Source: Sulfurivermis sp040755915 (GTDB taxonomy: Bacteria > Pseudomonadota > Gammaproteobacteria > Thiohalomonadales > Thiohalomonadaceae). From it: a DNA stretch of 64,000 bases. The stretch is from assembly GCA_040755915.1 (NCBI GenBank), contig JBFLWM010000043.1:1-64000 (forward strand). Direction: 5' to 3'. Each line of letters begins with the position of its first letter. The first letter of the stretch is position 1. Under the pieces are notes generated by a model that saw only the letters and a list, made by a program, of their open reading frames with translations, had not been told where the DNA came from and made no database searches. Both the position numbers and the translations under genes were made by a program. Shown in pieces: positions 14,375 to 23,150 of the stretch.

Positions 14375-17300
14375 CTACAGTCCCTGTTCTGCCGCGTGCA
14401 GCTGCTGTTCCGCCCTGGCGTGATCACGCGCCAGCACCAGGTAGAAGGCCGGCAGCACGAACAGCGTGAACAGCGTGCCGATGGCGAGACCGGCGGTGAT
14501 GGTCAGGCCGATGTCGAAGCGGCTGACCGCGCCGGGACCGGCAGCGGTGAGCAGCGGCAGCATGGCAAATACCATCGACGAGGCCGTCATCAGGATCGGG
14601 CGCAGGCGAATCTCCGCCGCCTGTTCCACCGCCTCGCGCTTGGACAGTCCCTGGCTGATCTGCAGCTTGTTGGCGAACTCCACGATGAGGATGCCGTTCT
14701 TGGCCACCACGCCGATGAGCGTGATGAGGCCGACCTTGGTGTAGATGTTCACCGAGGACAGACCAAGGGTGATGAAGATCATTGCGCCGAACACTGACAG
14801 CGGCACGGTCACCAGGATGATGGCCGGGTCGCGCCAGCTTTCATACAGCGCCGCCAGCGTCAGGTAGATGAACACCAGGGACAGGGCGAAGGTGATCAGT
14901 GTGGCGCTGCCTTCCTGCACGTACTGGCGCGAGATGCCCTTGTAGTCGACATCGTAGCCTTTGGGCAGGATCTCGCGGGCGATCTGTCCGAGGTATCCCA
15001 GCGCTGTGCCCTGGTCCACACCGGGCATCATTACGCCTTCGACGGTAATGGCGTTGAGCTGCTGGAACTGGGTGCGGCTGGACGGTTCCACCGACTGTTC
15101 CAGACGCGCCACCGCAGACAGCGGCACCAGTTCGCCACTGCCGGTACGGATGTAGTAGTCGTTGAGCATCTCCGCAGTCAGGCGTGACTCACGGCCCACC
15201 TGCGGTACTACCTTGTAGCTGCGGCCTTCCAGATTGAAGCGGTTGACGTAACCGCCGCCCAGCATGGTGCCGAGGTTGCGGCCAATGTCCGCCATGCTGA
15301 TGCCGAGGTCACCGGCGCGATCGCGATCGATGAGCACATTGATGGCCGGCAGGTCGATATCCACCGACTTGCGCAGGAACATGAACTGGCCGCTGCCCAT
15401 GGCGGTGCCGACGATCTGATCGGCGAAGCCGGCCAGTTCCTCATAGCTGCGATCGGAGGTGAGCACCATCTCGATGGGGAAACCGCGGCCGCCGCCCGGC
15501 AGGCTGGGGCGCGGAAAGACTGCAGTCTGATAGCCCGCCACGCCGGCGAGAAGCCCCTGTACCTGCGGCTGTACATCCATCTGGCTGCGTTCGCGCAGGG
15601 TGAAGGTCTTCATCTTGAAGCCGCCGAAGGTGGTGTCCGGCGTCATGCCGAGGATCATGAAGCTGTCGTTGTACTCGGGCACGCTCTCGAAGCGGCGCTG
15701 AATCTCTGCGGCAAAGGTCTGGTGATAGTCCAGCGTCGCCGTGCGCGGCGCGGAGGCCTGGAAGAACAGGATGCCCTGATCCTCAGTGGGGGCCAGTTCG
15801 CTGCGGCTGGTGATGAACATCAGCACGATGGCGACCAGCAGCACCGCGGTGAAGATCAGCGTCGCCGGTACCGACTCCATGGCAACGTGCAGGCCGCGGC
15901 GGTAGGCGTGCGACAGCCAGTCGAAGGCATGTTCCACCCATTGCTCGAAACGGCCCTGGTTGCCGTGCGGTTTGAGTACCTTGGAGGCGAGCATCGGCGA
16001 CAGGGTCAGCGCGACCACGCCGGAGATGAATACCGCGCCGGTGAGGGTGAAGGCGAACTCGGAGAACAGGGTGCCGACCAGGCCGCCCTGGAAGCCGATG
16101 GGCACGAATACCGCGAACACGGTGATGGTCATGGCGAAGATCGGCATGGCCATCTCGCGCGCACCGTGAATCGCCGCCTGGAACTTGCTTTCGCCTTGTT
16201 CGATGTGGCGGTGGACGTTCTCGACGATGATGATGGCATCGTCCACCACCAGGCCGATGGCCAGCACCATGGCGAGCAGGGTGAGCAGGTTGAGCGAATA
16301 GCCGAGCAGCAGCATCACAAAGGCGCCGCCGATGAGCGACAGCGGCACCGCCACCGCCGGGATCAGTGCGGCACGCAGCGAGCCCAGGGTGAGGAAGATG
16401 ACCAGCAATACAATGAGCACCGCCTCGCCCAGGGTCTTGTACACCTCGTTGATGGAGTCCTCGATGAAGCGGCTGGCGTCATAGGGCACCATTACTTCCA
16501 TGCCCTCGGGCAACTGGGCGCGGATCTTCGGCACCTCGGCATTGATGGCCTGGGCCACGGTAAGGGGGTTGGCGCCGGGGGCCTGTTCCATCGCCATGAA
16601 CACCGTGGGCTTGCCGCGGTACCAGGCGGTGGAGTCGTAGTCCTCGGAGCCCAGTTCGGTGGAGGCCACGTCGCGCAGGCGCACCAGGGCGCCGCCCTCG
16701 TCGCGTACCACCAGATTCTCGAAGTCCTCCACGGTGCTGACGTCTGTGCTGGCGGTCAGATTGATGCTGACGTACTTGCCCTTGGTGGCGCCCACGGCGG
16801 CGAGGTAATTGTTGCGCGTGAGCACGTTGGCGACATCGCTGGCGGTGACGTTGAGCGCCGCCATGCGCTGCGGGTCGAGCCAGATGCGCATGGCGTACTG
16901 CTGGCCGAACATGCGCGCCTTGGCCACGCCGGGCAGTGCCTGCAGCTGCGGCTGCACCACGCGCAGCACGTAGTCGGCCACCTGCGGCCGCGGGATGGTC
17001 TCACTGAAGATGGCGATATACATCAGCGCGGTGGAGTCGCCGGTGGTGGAATCAATCACCGGGTCCTGCGCGTCGGCGGGCAACTGGTTGCGCTTGCTGG
17101 CCACCTTGGCCTGGATCTCCGCCACGGCCGCATTGGCATCGTAGTTCAGCTCCATGGTGACCTCGATCTTGGACAGTCCCTGGGTGCTGGTGGCGGAGAT
17201 GAAGTCGATGCCGTTGGCCTCGGCGATGGCCTGCTGCAGCGGAGTGGTGATGAAGCCCTTGACCAGCTCGGAGCTGGCGCCCGGATAGGCCGTGGTCACC

Positions 17301-17437
17301 GTCACCACGGTGTTGCGCATCTCCGGATACTGGCGTACCTCCATCTCCTGCAGGGAGCGCAGGCCGACGATCAGGATCAGCAGGCTGATCACCGTCGCCA
17401 GGACCGGGCGACGGACGAAGATGTCGGTGAAGTTCAT
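14375..17437 (-). CDS. RND efflux pump, inner-membrane permease (HAE1 type)
   Basis: A 1020-residue proton-driven pump of the resistance-nodulation-division family, which exports hydrophobic or amphiphilic compounds through a tripartite channel. The N-terminus (FTDIFVRRPVLATVISLLILIVG) is the first membrane segment. Large porter loops follow, and TM4 contains the proton-relay pair in LVVDDAIIIVEN near residue 400. The 12-segment layout is complete. It is co-transcribed with the adaptor gene through an ATGA overlap and ends before a strong terminator. No outer-membrane channel gene is nearby, so a shared TolC must serve. The substrate cannot be told. Confidence 0.93.
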   Translation of the reverse strand: MNFTDIFVRRPVLATVISLLILIVGLRSLQEMEVRQYPEMRNTVVTVTTAYPGASSELVKGFITTPLQQAIAEANGIDFISATSTQGLSKIEVTMELNYDANAAVAEIQAKVASKRNQLPADAQDPVIDSTTGDSTALMYIAIFSETIPRPQVADYVLRVVQPQLQALPGVAKARMFGQQYAMRIWLDPQRMAALNVTASDVANVLTRNNYLAAVGATKGKYVSINLTASTDVSTVEDFENLVVRDEGGALVRLRDVASTELGSEDYDSTAWYRGKPTVFMAMEQAPGANPLTVAQAINAEVPKIRAQLPEGMEVMVPYDASRFIEDSINEVYKTLGEAVLIVLLVIFLTLGSLRAALIPAVAVPLSLIGGAFVMLLLGYSLNLLTLLAMVLAIGLVVDDAIIIVENVHRHIEQGESKFQAAIHGAREMAMPIFAMTITVFAVFVPIGFQGGLVGTLFSEFAFTLTGAVFISGVVALTLSPMLASKVLKPHGNQGRFEQWVEHAFDWLSHAYRRGLHVAMESVPATLIFTAVLLVAIVLMFITSRSELAPTEDQGILFFQASAPRTATLDYHQTFAAEIQRRFESVPEYNDSFMILGMTPDTTFGGFKMKTFTLRERSQMDVQPQVQGLLAGVAGYQTAVFPRPSLPGGGRGFPIEMVLTSDRSYEELAGFADQIVGTAMGSGQFMFLRKSVDIDLPAINVLIDRDRAGDLGISMADIGRNLGTMLGGGYVNRFNLEGRSYKVVPQVGRESRLTAEMLNDYYIRTGSGELVPLSAVARLEQSVEPSSRTQFQQLNAITVEGVMMPGVDQGTALGYLGQIAREILPKGYDVDYKGISRQYVQEGSATLITFALSLVFIYLTLAALYESWRDPAIILVTVPLSVFGAMIFITLGLSSVNIYTKVGLITLIGVVAKNGILIVEFANKLQISQGLSKREAVEQAAEIRLRPILMTASSMVFAMLPLLTAAGPGAVSRFDIGLTITAGLAIGTLFTLFVLPAFYLVLARDHARAEQQLHAAEQGL

Positions 17438-18537
17438 TCCTGGCGGACCTCGCCGTCGTTGAGTTCGACCTTGTTGTCGATGGCCACCGGCATGCCGTCA
17501 CGCAGTTTCACCAGGCCGGCACGGACCACCTGCTCGCCGGCCTTCAGCCCCTTGCTGACTATGATGCGTCCCTCATGGCTGCGCCCGGTTTCCACCTGGC
17601 GGCGCTTGGCGAGCAGCTTGCCGCCTTCAGCCTTTTCGATGACATAGAGGAAGTTGCCGTAGGTGTTGAAGCTGATGGCGGTCTGCGGCACGGTGATGAC
17701 CGTGTCGACCGTGGGCAGCACGGTGGCGACGTCGGCGAACATGCCGGGACGCAGCAGGCCCGCGCTGTTGTCGAGGATGGCGCGCAGGGCGATGGAGCGG
17801 GTGCGGCGGTCGACACCGGATTCCACCGCCTGGAGGCTGCCGCGGAACACCTGCTCGGGGTAGGCGGCGATACGCACCTCCACCGCCTGCCCGGGCGCCA
17901 GTTCACGCAGATGGCGCTCCGGCAGGGCGTAGTCCACATAGATGGGATCGAGGGCCTGCAGGCTGACGATGCGGGTGCCGGGCGAGAGGTATTCGCCCAG
18001 ATTGACGCCGCGGATGCCGAGCAGGCCGTCGAAGGGGGCACGGATGGTCTTCTGCGCCAGCTTGGCGGCCTTTTCCGCCATGCGCGCCTCGGCGGCATCG
18101 AACGAGGCCTTGGCGGCATCGTAGTCCGAGGAGGAGATGGCGTTGCGCTTGATCAGGTCCTTGGCGCGTTCGAGCTGGACCTCGGCCAGGCGACGTTCGG
18201 CGCGCGCGCCTTCCAGGGCGGCCTTGTCCACGGTCGCTTCCAGTTGCAGCAGCACATCGCCGGCCTTGACGGCCTGGCCGGATTCGAAGCGGATGGCGCT
18301 GACGATGCCGCCGATTTCGGTGGTGACGTCGGTACCGTTCAGCGCCATCAGGCTGCCGGCGGCCTGCAGGCGCGGCCGCCACTGTTCCTCGCGCGCCTCA
18401 GTGGCGCTGATGACCGTGGGGGGCATGGGCTGGGCAAACTGCGCCTGCATCATGCGGAACTGGTAGGCCTTCATCCCGAAGATGCCGCCCAGGACTGCGG
18501 CCAGGGCCAGCAGCACGATCACGATACGCTTGATCAT
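17434..18537 (-). CDS. RND efflux periplasmic adaptor (membrane fusion protein)
   Basis: A 367-residue periplasmic adaptor. An N-terminal hydrophobic anchor (IVIVLLALAAVLGGIFGMKAY) is followed by the lipoyl half-motif region (GGIVSAIRFESGQAVKAGDVLLQLE), an alpha-hairpin rich in Glu/Lys/Ala near residues 105-160, then the second lipoyl half (TIRAPFDGLLGIRGVNLGEYLSPG) and beta-barrel. First gene of the operon; its stop overlaps the permease start. The divergent LysR gene, with an operator in the shared gap, is the likely regulator. Confidence 0.92.
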   Translation of the reverse strand: MIKRIVIVLLALAAVLGGIFGMKAYQFRMMQAQFAQPMPPTVISATEAREEQWRPRLQAAGSLMALNGTDVTTEIGGIVSAIRFESGQAVKAGDVLLQLEATVDKAALEGARAERRLAEVQLERAKDLIKRNAISSSDYDAAKASFDAAEARMAEKAAKLAQKTIRAPFDGLLGIRGVNLGEYLSPGTRIVSLQALDPIYVDYALPERHLRELAPGQAVEVRIAAYPEQVFRGSLQAVESGVDRRTRSIALRAILDNSAGLLRPGMFADVATVLPTVDTVITVPQTAISFNTYGNFLYVIEKAEGGKLLAKRRQVETGRSHEGRIIVSKGLKAGEQVVRAGLVKLRDGMPVAIDNKVELNDGEVRQE

Positions 18538-18626
18538 CTTGTCCGATCCGTCGTTGGAGTTACGAGTTGAGTTTAGCCGGACCCGCCCGGAGGCTGGCCG
18601 AAAGAAGAGGAGGATAGTGGGTCAAT

Positions 18627-18654
18627 TGTTTATAAAGATAAACAGGGTGTTTAT
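18627..18654. promoter_or_regulatory. LysR-type operator between the efflux operon and its regulator gene
   Basis: TGTTTAT-AAAG-ATAAACA is a perfect 7-bp inverted repeat containing the T-N11-A core of LysR-type boxes. A third TGTTTAT half-site follows directly at 18648-18654. It lies in the 127-base divergent gap, 11-38 bases before the LysR start, where it could control both directions. Confidence 0.65.
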
Positions 18655-18664
18655 GATGTGATCC

Positions 18665-19618
18665 ATGAACGAATTCGATTATTTGGGATTGGATGGCCGC
18701 GCCCTGCGGGTGTTTCTCACCGTTCTGGAGACGGGGTCGGTCACGGCGGCGGCGGAATATCTGGGCACGACCCAGTCGGCGGTGAGCCATACCCTGGACA
18801 AACTCAGGGGAATTACCGGTGATCCCCTGTTCGTGAAGGCGGGACGCGGCATCGCCGCCACTGCCCACGCCCAGGCCATGGCCGAGCCGGTGCGGGTACT
18901 GCTCGACGGCATGCGCACCCTGGCGCTGGGACCGCGTTTCGATCCCGCCAGCAGCCGGCGCGAGTTCACCATCGCCGCCAACGACTATCAGCGCGACCTG
19001 CTGCTGCCCCCGGTGCTGCAGACCATGTGCACCCATGCCCCCGGCGTCCGCATGCGCATCGTGCCGGCGGGGATCCCCACGGTCGAGCAGCTGCGCGAGG
19101 GTTATTGCGACCTGATCATCTCCCCGGAGCCGCCCACCGGCAGTGATGTGGTGAGCGAGCATCTGGTGGCCGATCAGCTGGTCTGTTACTACGACCCGGC
19201 CCACAGCGAACCGCCGGCCGACATGGAGCAGTACCTGGCGGCGCGCCACATCGGCCTGCGTTTCGACGACTCGGAACGGGCCGACTTTGAAAACCGCTTC
19301 CGCGCCCGCGGCATCCACCGCACGGTGGCCGTGGTGGTGGACAATGTGGCCAGCATCCCCAGTTTCATGCGTGGTACGGCGCTGCTGGCCATTGCGCCCT
19401 CGATGCTGGACCGCAGCCTGATGCGCGGCCTGGCCTGGGCGCCGCCGCCGTTTCCGGTACCGGCGCTGGAGGTGCACATGAGTTGGCACCGGCGCAACGA
19501 GCAGGACGGTGCCCACCAGTGGCTGCGCGGCCTGATACGCCAGTCGGCGGAGGCGTTGCAGCAATGCCTGGCGCAGCATGGCGGACTCGCACAATGCGCC
19601 CGCGGCAGCAATACTTAA
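18665..19618 (+). CDS. LysR family transcriptional regulator
   Basis: A 317-residue regulator. Residues 10-70 form the winged helix-turn-helix (ALRVFLTVLETGSVTAAAEYL then TQSAVSHTLDKLR) and the rest is the periplasmic-binding-like effector domain. It is divergent from an RND efflux operon and has a LysR-type palindrome in the shared gap, so it probably controls that operon and itself. The effector is unknown. Its 3' end lies 28 bases before the chosen relA start. Confidence 0.88.
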   Translation: MNEFDYLGLDGRALRVFLTVLETGSVTAAAEYLGTTQSAVSHTLDKLRGITGDPLFVKAGRGIAATAHAQAMAEPVRVLLDGMRTLALGPRFDPASSRREFTIAANDYQRDLLLPPVLQTMCTHAPGVRMRIVPAGIPTVEQLREGYCDLIISPEPPTGSDVVSEHLVADQLVCYYDPAHSEPPADMEQYLAARHIGLRFDDSERADFENRFRARGIHRTVAVVVDNVASIPSFMRGTALLAIAPSMLDRSLMRGLAWAPPPFPVPALEVHMSWHRRNEQDGAHQWLRGLIRQSAEALQQCLAQHGGLAQCARGSNT

Positions 19619-19646
19619 AACCTGCAACTTATTCGACAACGACAGC

Positions 19647-21869
19647 ATGGTCTACGTGGAATCCAAATTCGGCGACGGCTCCCTGCATGAGGAGGCGGCC
19701 CGTGATGCCTGGCTGGAGGGGCTGGCTGCGGATCGCAAGCCCGAAGAGATCGCGCTCATCCGCCGCGCCCTCGATCTGGCGGAGCGGGCCCACCGCGCGC
19801 AGACGCGAGCCTCCGGCGAACCCTATCTGGCCCATGCCACAGCGGTGGCCGATATCCTCGCCGGCCTGCGCATGGACCACGAGACCCTGGCCGCCGCCAT
19901 CCTGCACGACGTGGTGGAGGACACCGAGATCACCGTCGCCGACATCGAACAGGCCTGCGGTGCGGCAGTGGCGCATCTGGTGGACGGCCTCACCAAGATG
20001 AAGGTGATTGGCGAATACCAGGCGGCGGAGCAGGGCAACAAGAAGGAACAGGTCAAGGCGGAGAGTCTGCGCAAGCTGCTGCTGGCCATGGCCGAGGATG
20101 TGCGCGTGGTGCTGATCAAGCTGGCCGATCGCCTGCACAACATGCGCACCCTGCAACACCTGCCGTCGCACAAGCAGCAGCGCATAGCGCGAGAGACGCT
20201 GGACATCTATGCGCCGCTGGCCAATCGCCTCGGCATCTGGCACGTGAAGTGGGAGCTGGAAGATCTGGCCTTCCGCTATCTGGAGCCGCAGGCCTACAAG
20301 GAGATCGCCAGGTCCCTCGACGAACGCCGTGTCGATCGCCAGCGCTACATCGACAAGGTGCTGGCGACCCTGCGCGAGGAGCTGGCGCGGGCCGGCGTCC
20401 AGGCCGACGTCAAGGGCCGGCCCAAGCACATCTACAGCATCTGGAAGAAGATGCAGCGCAAGGGGCTGAGTTTCCATGAGCTGTACGACGTGCGTGCAGT
20501 GCGCATCCTGGTGGATACCATCCCCGATTGCTATCACGCCCTCGGGGTGGTGCACATGCTGTGGCCGCACATCCCCAAGGAGTTCGACGACTACATCGCC
20601 ACGCCGAAGGAGAACCGTTACCGCTCCATTCATACCGCCGTGGTCGGTCCCGAGGGCAAGACCGTGGAGGTGCAGATCCGTACCTTCGAGATGGACAAGG
20701 AGTCGGAGCTGGGCGTGGCGGCGCACTGGCGCTACAAGGAGGGCGGCAGGAGCAACCGCGATTTCGAACAGAAGGTGGCCTGGCTGCGCCAGCTGCTGGA
20801 ATGGAAGGACGAGGAGAGCAGTGCCGGCGACTTCATCGACCGCTTCAAGTCCGAGGTGTTCCAGGATCGCGTCTATGTGCTCACACCGCAGGGCGAGGTG
20901 GTGGATATGCCGCAAGGCGCCACGCCGCTGGATTTCGCCTATTACATCCATACCGAGGTGGGCAACCGCGCACGCGGTGCGCGCGTCGACGGACGCATGG
21001 TGCCGATCACCTACGAACTGAAAAGCGGCGAACAGGTGGAGATTCTGACCGCCCGTCAGGGTGAGCCGAGCCGCGACTGGCTCAATCCCCATCTCGGCTA
21101 TCTGAAGACTTCGCGTGCCCGTGCCAAGGTGCGCCACTGGTTCACCCAGCAGGCGCTGGAGCGCAATCTGGCCGAGGGGCGTGCAGTGCTGGAAAAGGAA
21201 CTGCGCCGCTTCAGTGTCTCCGACCTGCCGCTGGAGCAACTGGCGGCACAGTTCGGCTTCGAACAGCTCGATCCCTTCCTGCTGGCCATCGGCCGTGGAG
21301 ACATCAACACCAGCCAGATCGTGCGCGCCCTGCAAAAGCAGGTGGTGCCACCGCCGCAGACCGAGGAGGAGGCCCTTCCGATCACCGCGCCCGCCACGCC
21401 GGGCAAGGGCGGCGGCGAGGGCGGGATCCATATCCGCGGTGTCGGCAATCTGCTCACCACCATGGCGCGCTGCTGCAAACCGGCACCGGGCGATGCGGTG
21501 GTGGGGTACATCACTCAGGGACGTGGCGTCACCATCCACCGCAGTGATTGCCGCAATATACTCAACATCGCCCCGGAAAAACGGGTGCGTCTCATCGAGG
21601 TGGAGTGGAGCAGCAAGCAGCGCCAGACCTATCCGGTGGATATCGAGATACTGGCGTTCGATCGTCAGGGCCTGTTGCGCGACATCACCTCGATCCTGTC
21701 CAACGACAAGGTCAACGTGCTGTCGGTCAATACCCAGACCAACAAGCAGGATTACAGTGTGCGCATGCAGCTGACTCTGGAAATCGCCAACATCGATGAG
21801 CTGTCGCGTGTGCTGGGCCGCATCAGTCAGTTGCCCAACGTCACCGAGGCGCGGCGGCGGATTCATTGA
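19647..21869 (+). CDS. relA: RelA/SpoT-family (p)ppGpp synthetase, RelA type with intact HD domain
   Basis: A 740-residue long RSH protein making (p)ppGpp in the stringent response. Order: HD domain, synthetase domain, TGS (RVYVLTPQGEVVDMPQGATP), a Cys-rich segment (MARCCKPAPGDAVVG) and a C-terminal ACT domain. The synthetase has the EFDD signature (near residue 311) typical of monofunctional RelA rather than RFKD. Unlike E. coli RelA, all metal and catalytic residues of the HD hydrolase are present: His63, His87-Asp88, Glu91-Asp92 and Asp161 (LADRLHNM). It may therefore also degrade ppGpp. The start at 19647 (MVYVES) is chosen by similarity to RelA N-termini; an earlier Met at 19578 would overlap the LysR gene. 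Confidence 0.88.
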   Translation: MVYVESKFGDGSLHEEAARDAWLEGLAADRKPEEIALIRRALDLAERAHRAQTRASGEPYLAHATAVADILAGLRMDHETLAAAILHDVVEDTEITVADIEQACGAAVAHLVDGLTKMKVIGEYQAAEQGNKKEQVKAESLRKLLLAMAEDVRVVLIKLADRLHNMRTLQHLPSHKQQRIARETLDIYAPLANRLGIWHVKWELEDLAFRYLEPQAYKEIARSLDERRVDRQRYIDKVLATLREELARAGVQADVKGRPKHIYSIWKKMQRKGLSFHELYDVRAVRILVDTIPDCYHALGVVHMLWPHIPKEFDDYIATPKENRYRSIHTAVVGPEGKTVEVQIRTFEMDKESELGVAAHWRYKEGGRSNRDFEQKVAWLRQLLEWKDEESSAGDFIDRFKSEVFQDRVYVLTPQGEVVDMPQGATPLDFAYYIHTEVGNRARGARVDGRMVPITYELKSGEQVEILTARQGEPSRDWLNPHLGYLKTSRARAKVRHWFTQQALERNLAEGRAVLEKELRRFSVSDLPLEQLAAQFGFEQLDPFLLAIGRGDINTSQIVRALQKQVVPPPQTEEEALPITAPATPGKGGGEGGIHIRGVGNLLTTMARCCKPAPGDAVVGYITQGRGVTIHRSDCRNILNIAPEKRVRLIEVEWSSKQRQTYPVDIEILAFDRQGLLRDITSILSNDKVNVLSVNTQTNKQDYSVRMQLTLEIANIDELSRVLGRISQLPNVTEARRRIH

Positions 21870-21928
21870 AGGCGGTTGCCGGCGGCGAGTTACACGATAC
21901 AGGCAACAATATAGTTCCTTGGGCGATT

Positions 21929-22636
21929 GTGAAATTTGAGACCCCCCTCATAACCGGAACGCTGTTGCGGCGTTACAAGCGCTTTCTGGCCGACGTGCGC
22001 CTGGCCGACGGCAGCATCATCACCGCCCATACCCCGAATACCGGCAGCATGCTGGGCTGCGCCGAGCCGGGCAGTCGTGTATGGCTGCGGGTGGTGGACA
22101 ATGTCAGGCGGAAGTATCCCCACGCCTGGGAGTTGGTGGAAAACAGTGCCGGGGTAATGGTCGGAATCAACACCGGCGTGGTGAATCGGTTGGTGACTGA
22201 GGCCATCGCCAGTGGTGTGATCGCCGAACTGCAGGGCTATGCCACGCTGCGCCAGGAAGTTCGCTACGGCAACGAGAACAGCCGCATCGATCTGCTGTTG
22301 GAAGGTAACGGCCGACCGGCCTGCCATGTGGAGATCAAGAACGTCACCGCCGTCGACGCAGTGGGTACAGCATTCTTTCCCGATGCTGTGAGCGCGCGTG
22401 GCAGCAAGCATCTGCGTGAGCTGATGCAGGTGGTGGCGCAGGGCGGACGCGGAGTGCTTCTGTTTTGTGTGCAGCGCGGCGACGCCAGGGCGGTACGCCC
22501 GGCGGATGAAATCGATCCGCTATACGGCCAAACCTTGCGTGCAGCGGTGGCGGCCGGCGTGGAGACGCTGGCATACCGCGCCACAGTATCACCACATGGC
22601 GTGTCGCTGGACGTGGCATTGCCGGTGCGGATATGA
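21929..22636 (+). CDS. sfsA: SfsA family DNA/RNA-binding nuclease-like protein
   Basis: A 235-residue protein, nearly the length of E. coli SfsA, a nucleic-acid-binding protein linked to sugar fermentation stimulation. Family motifs: RYKRFLADV, HTPNTGSMLGC, RKYPHAWELVE, SRIDLLL, HVEIKNVT and FFPDAVSARGSKHLREL; the SRID-x-EIK pattern fits a PD-(D/E)xK-type core. The GTG at 21929 is proposed as start because it matches the family N-terminus (KFETPLITGTLLRRYKRF); a TTG at 21866 overlapping the relA stop is possible. Downstream in the same run of tightly packed genes after relA. Confidence 0.88.
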   Translation: MKFETPLITGTLLRRYKRFLADVRLADGSIITAHTPNTGSMLGCAEPGSRVWLRVVDNVRRKYPHAWELVENSAGVMVGINTGVVNRLVTEAIASGVIAELQGYATLRQEVRYGNENSRIDLLLEGNGRPACHVEIKNVTAVDAVGTAFFPDAVSARGSKHLRELMQVVAQGGRGVLLFCVQRGDARAVRPADEIDPLYGQTLRAAVAAGVETLAYRATVSPHGVSLDVALPVRI

Positions 22637-23148
22637 GGTCCACCATGGAGAATCGCATGCAGCTGATCACTGCTTCACTCATGGCGGAGTTGTCGCGACG
22701 GGCGGCTGCGAGCGACCGCGGCCGCAGCAATTTCAATCTGCACCCGCAACTGGCGGATCCCGTGCAGCGCTTCCTGAATGCCATCGAGCCCGGCAGCTAT
22801 GTCCGGCCGCACCGTCATGGCAGCCCCTTGCGCTGGGAGCTGTTTGTGATAATGCAAGGTGCTGCGGTGATTCTGCTGTTTGATGATGCCGGCATGGTGA
22901 CGGAACGTGTCGAGCTGGATGCCGGCGGTAGCGTGCGCGCGGTGGAGCTTCCCCCCGGGGTCTGGCATACCGTTGTCGCGCGGGTTTCGGGCACAGTGTT
23001 GTTCGAGTTCAAAGAGGGACCGTATGCACAGTTGTCGGACAAGGACTTCGCAGCATGGGCACCGGCGGAGGGTGACCCGATGTGTCCGCGGTGGGTGGAG
23101 CGCTTTCTTGCCGCCACGCCCGGAGAGCACTGGGCAGGCGACCGTTGA
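22633..23148 (+). CDS. WbuC family cupin-fold protein
   Basis: A 171-residue single-domain cupin. The metal-site motif PHRHGSPLRWE near residue 59 and the downstream LPPGVWHTVVA give the His ligands of the barrel; NLHPQLADPVQRFLNAIEPGSY is typical of WbuC proteins. The family occurs in polysaccharide and other clusters and its reaction is unknown. The ATG overlaps the sfsA stop (ATGA), so translation is coupled; internal Met codons at residues 5 and 9 are alternative starts. The TPR-methyltransferase gene follows 2 bases after the stop. Confidence 0.75.
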   Translation: MRSTMENRMQLITASLMAELSRRAAASDRGRSNFNLHPQLADPVQRFLNAIEPGSYVRPHRHGSPLRWELFVIMQGAAVILLFDDAGMVTERVELDAGGSVRAVELPPGVWHTVVARVSGTVLFEFKEGPYAQLSDKDFAAWAPAEGDPMCPRWVERFLAATPGEHWAGDR

Positions 23149-23150
23149 GC

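Noticed and set aside
19578..19646. Upstream Met as the relA start
   Set aside because: It would overlap the LysR gene by about 40 bases and add residues without counterpart in RelA proteins.
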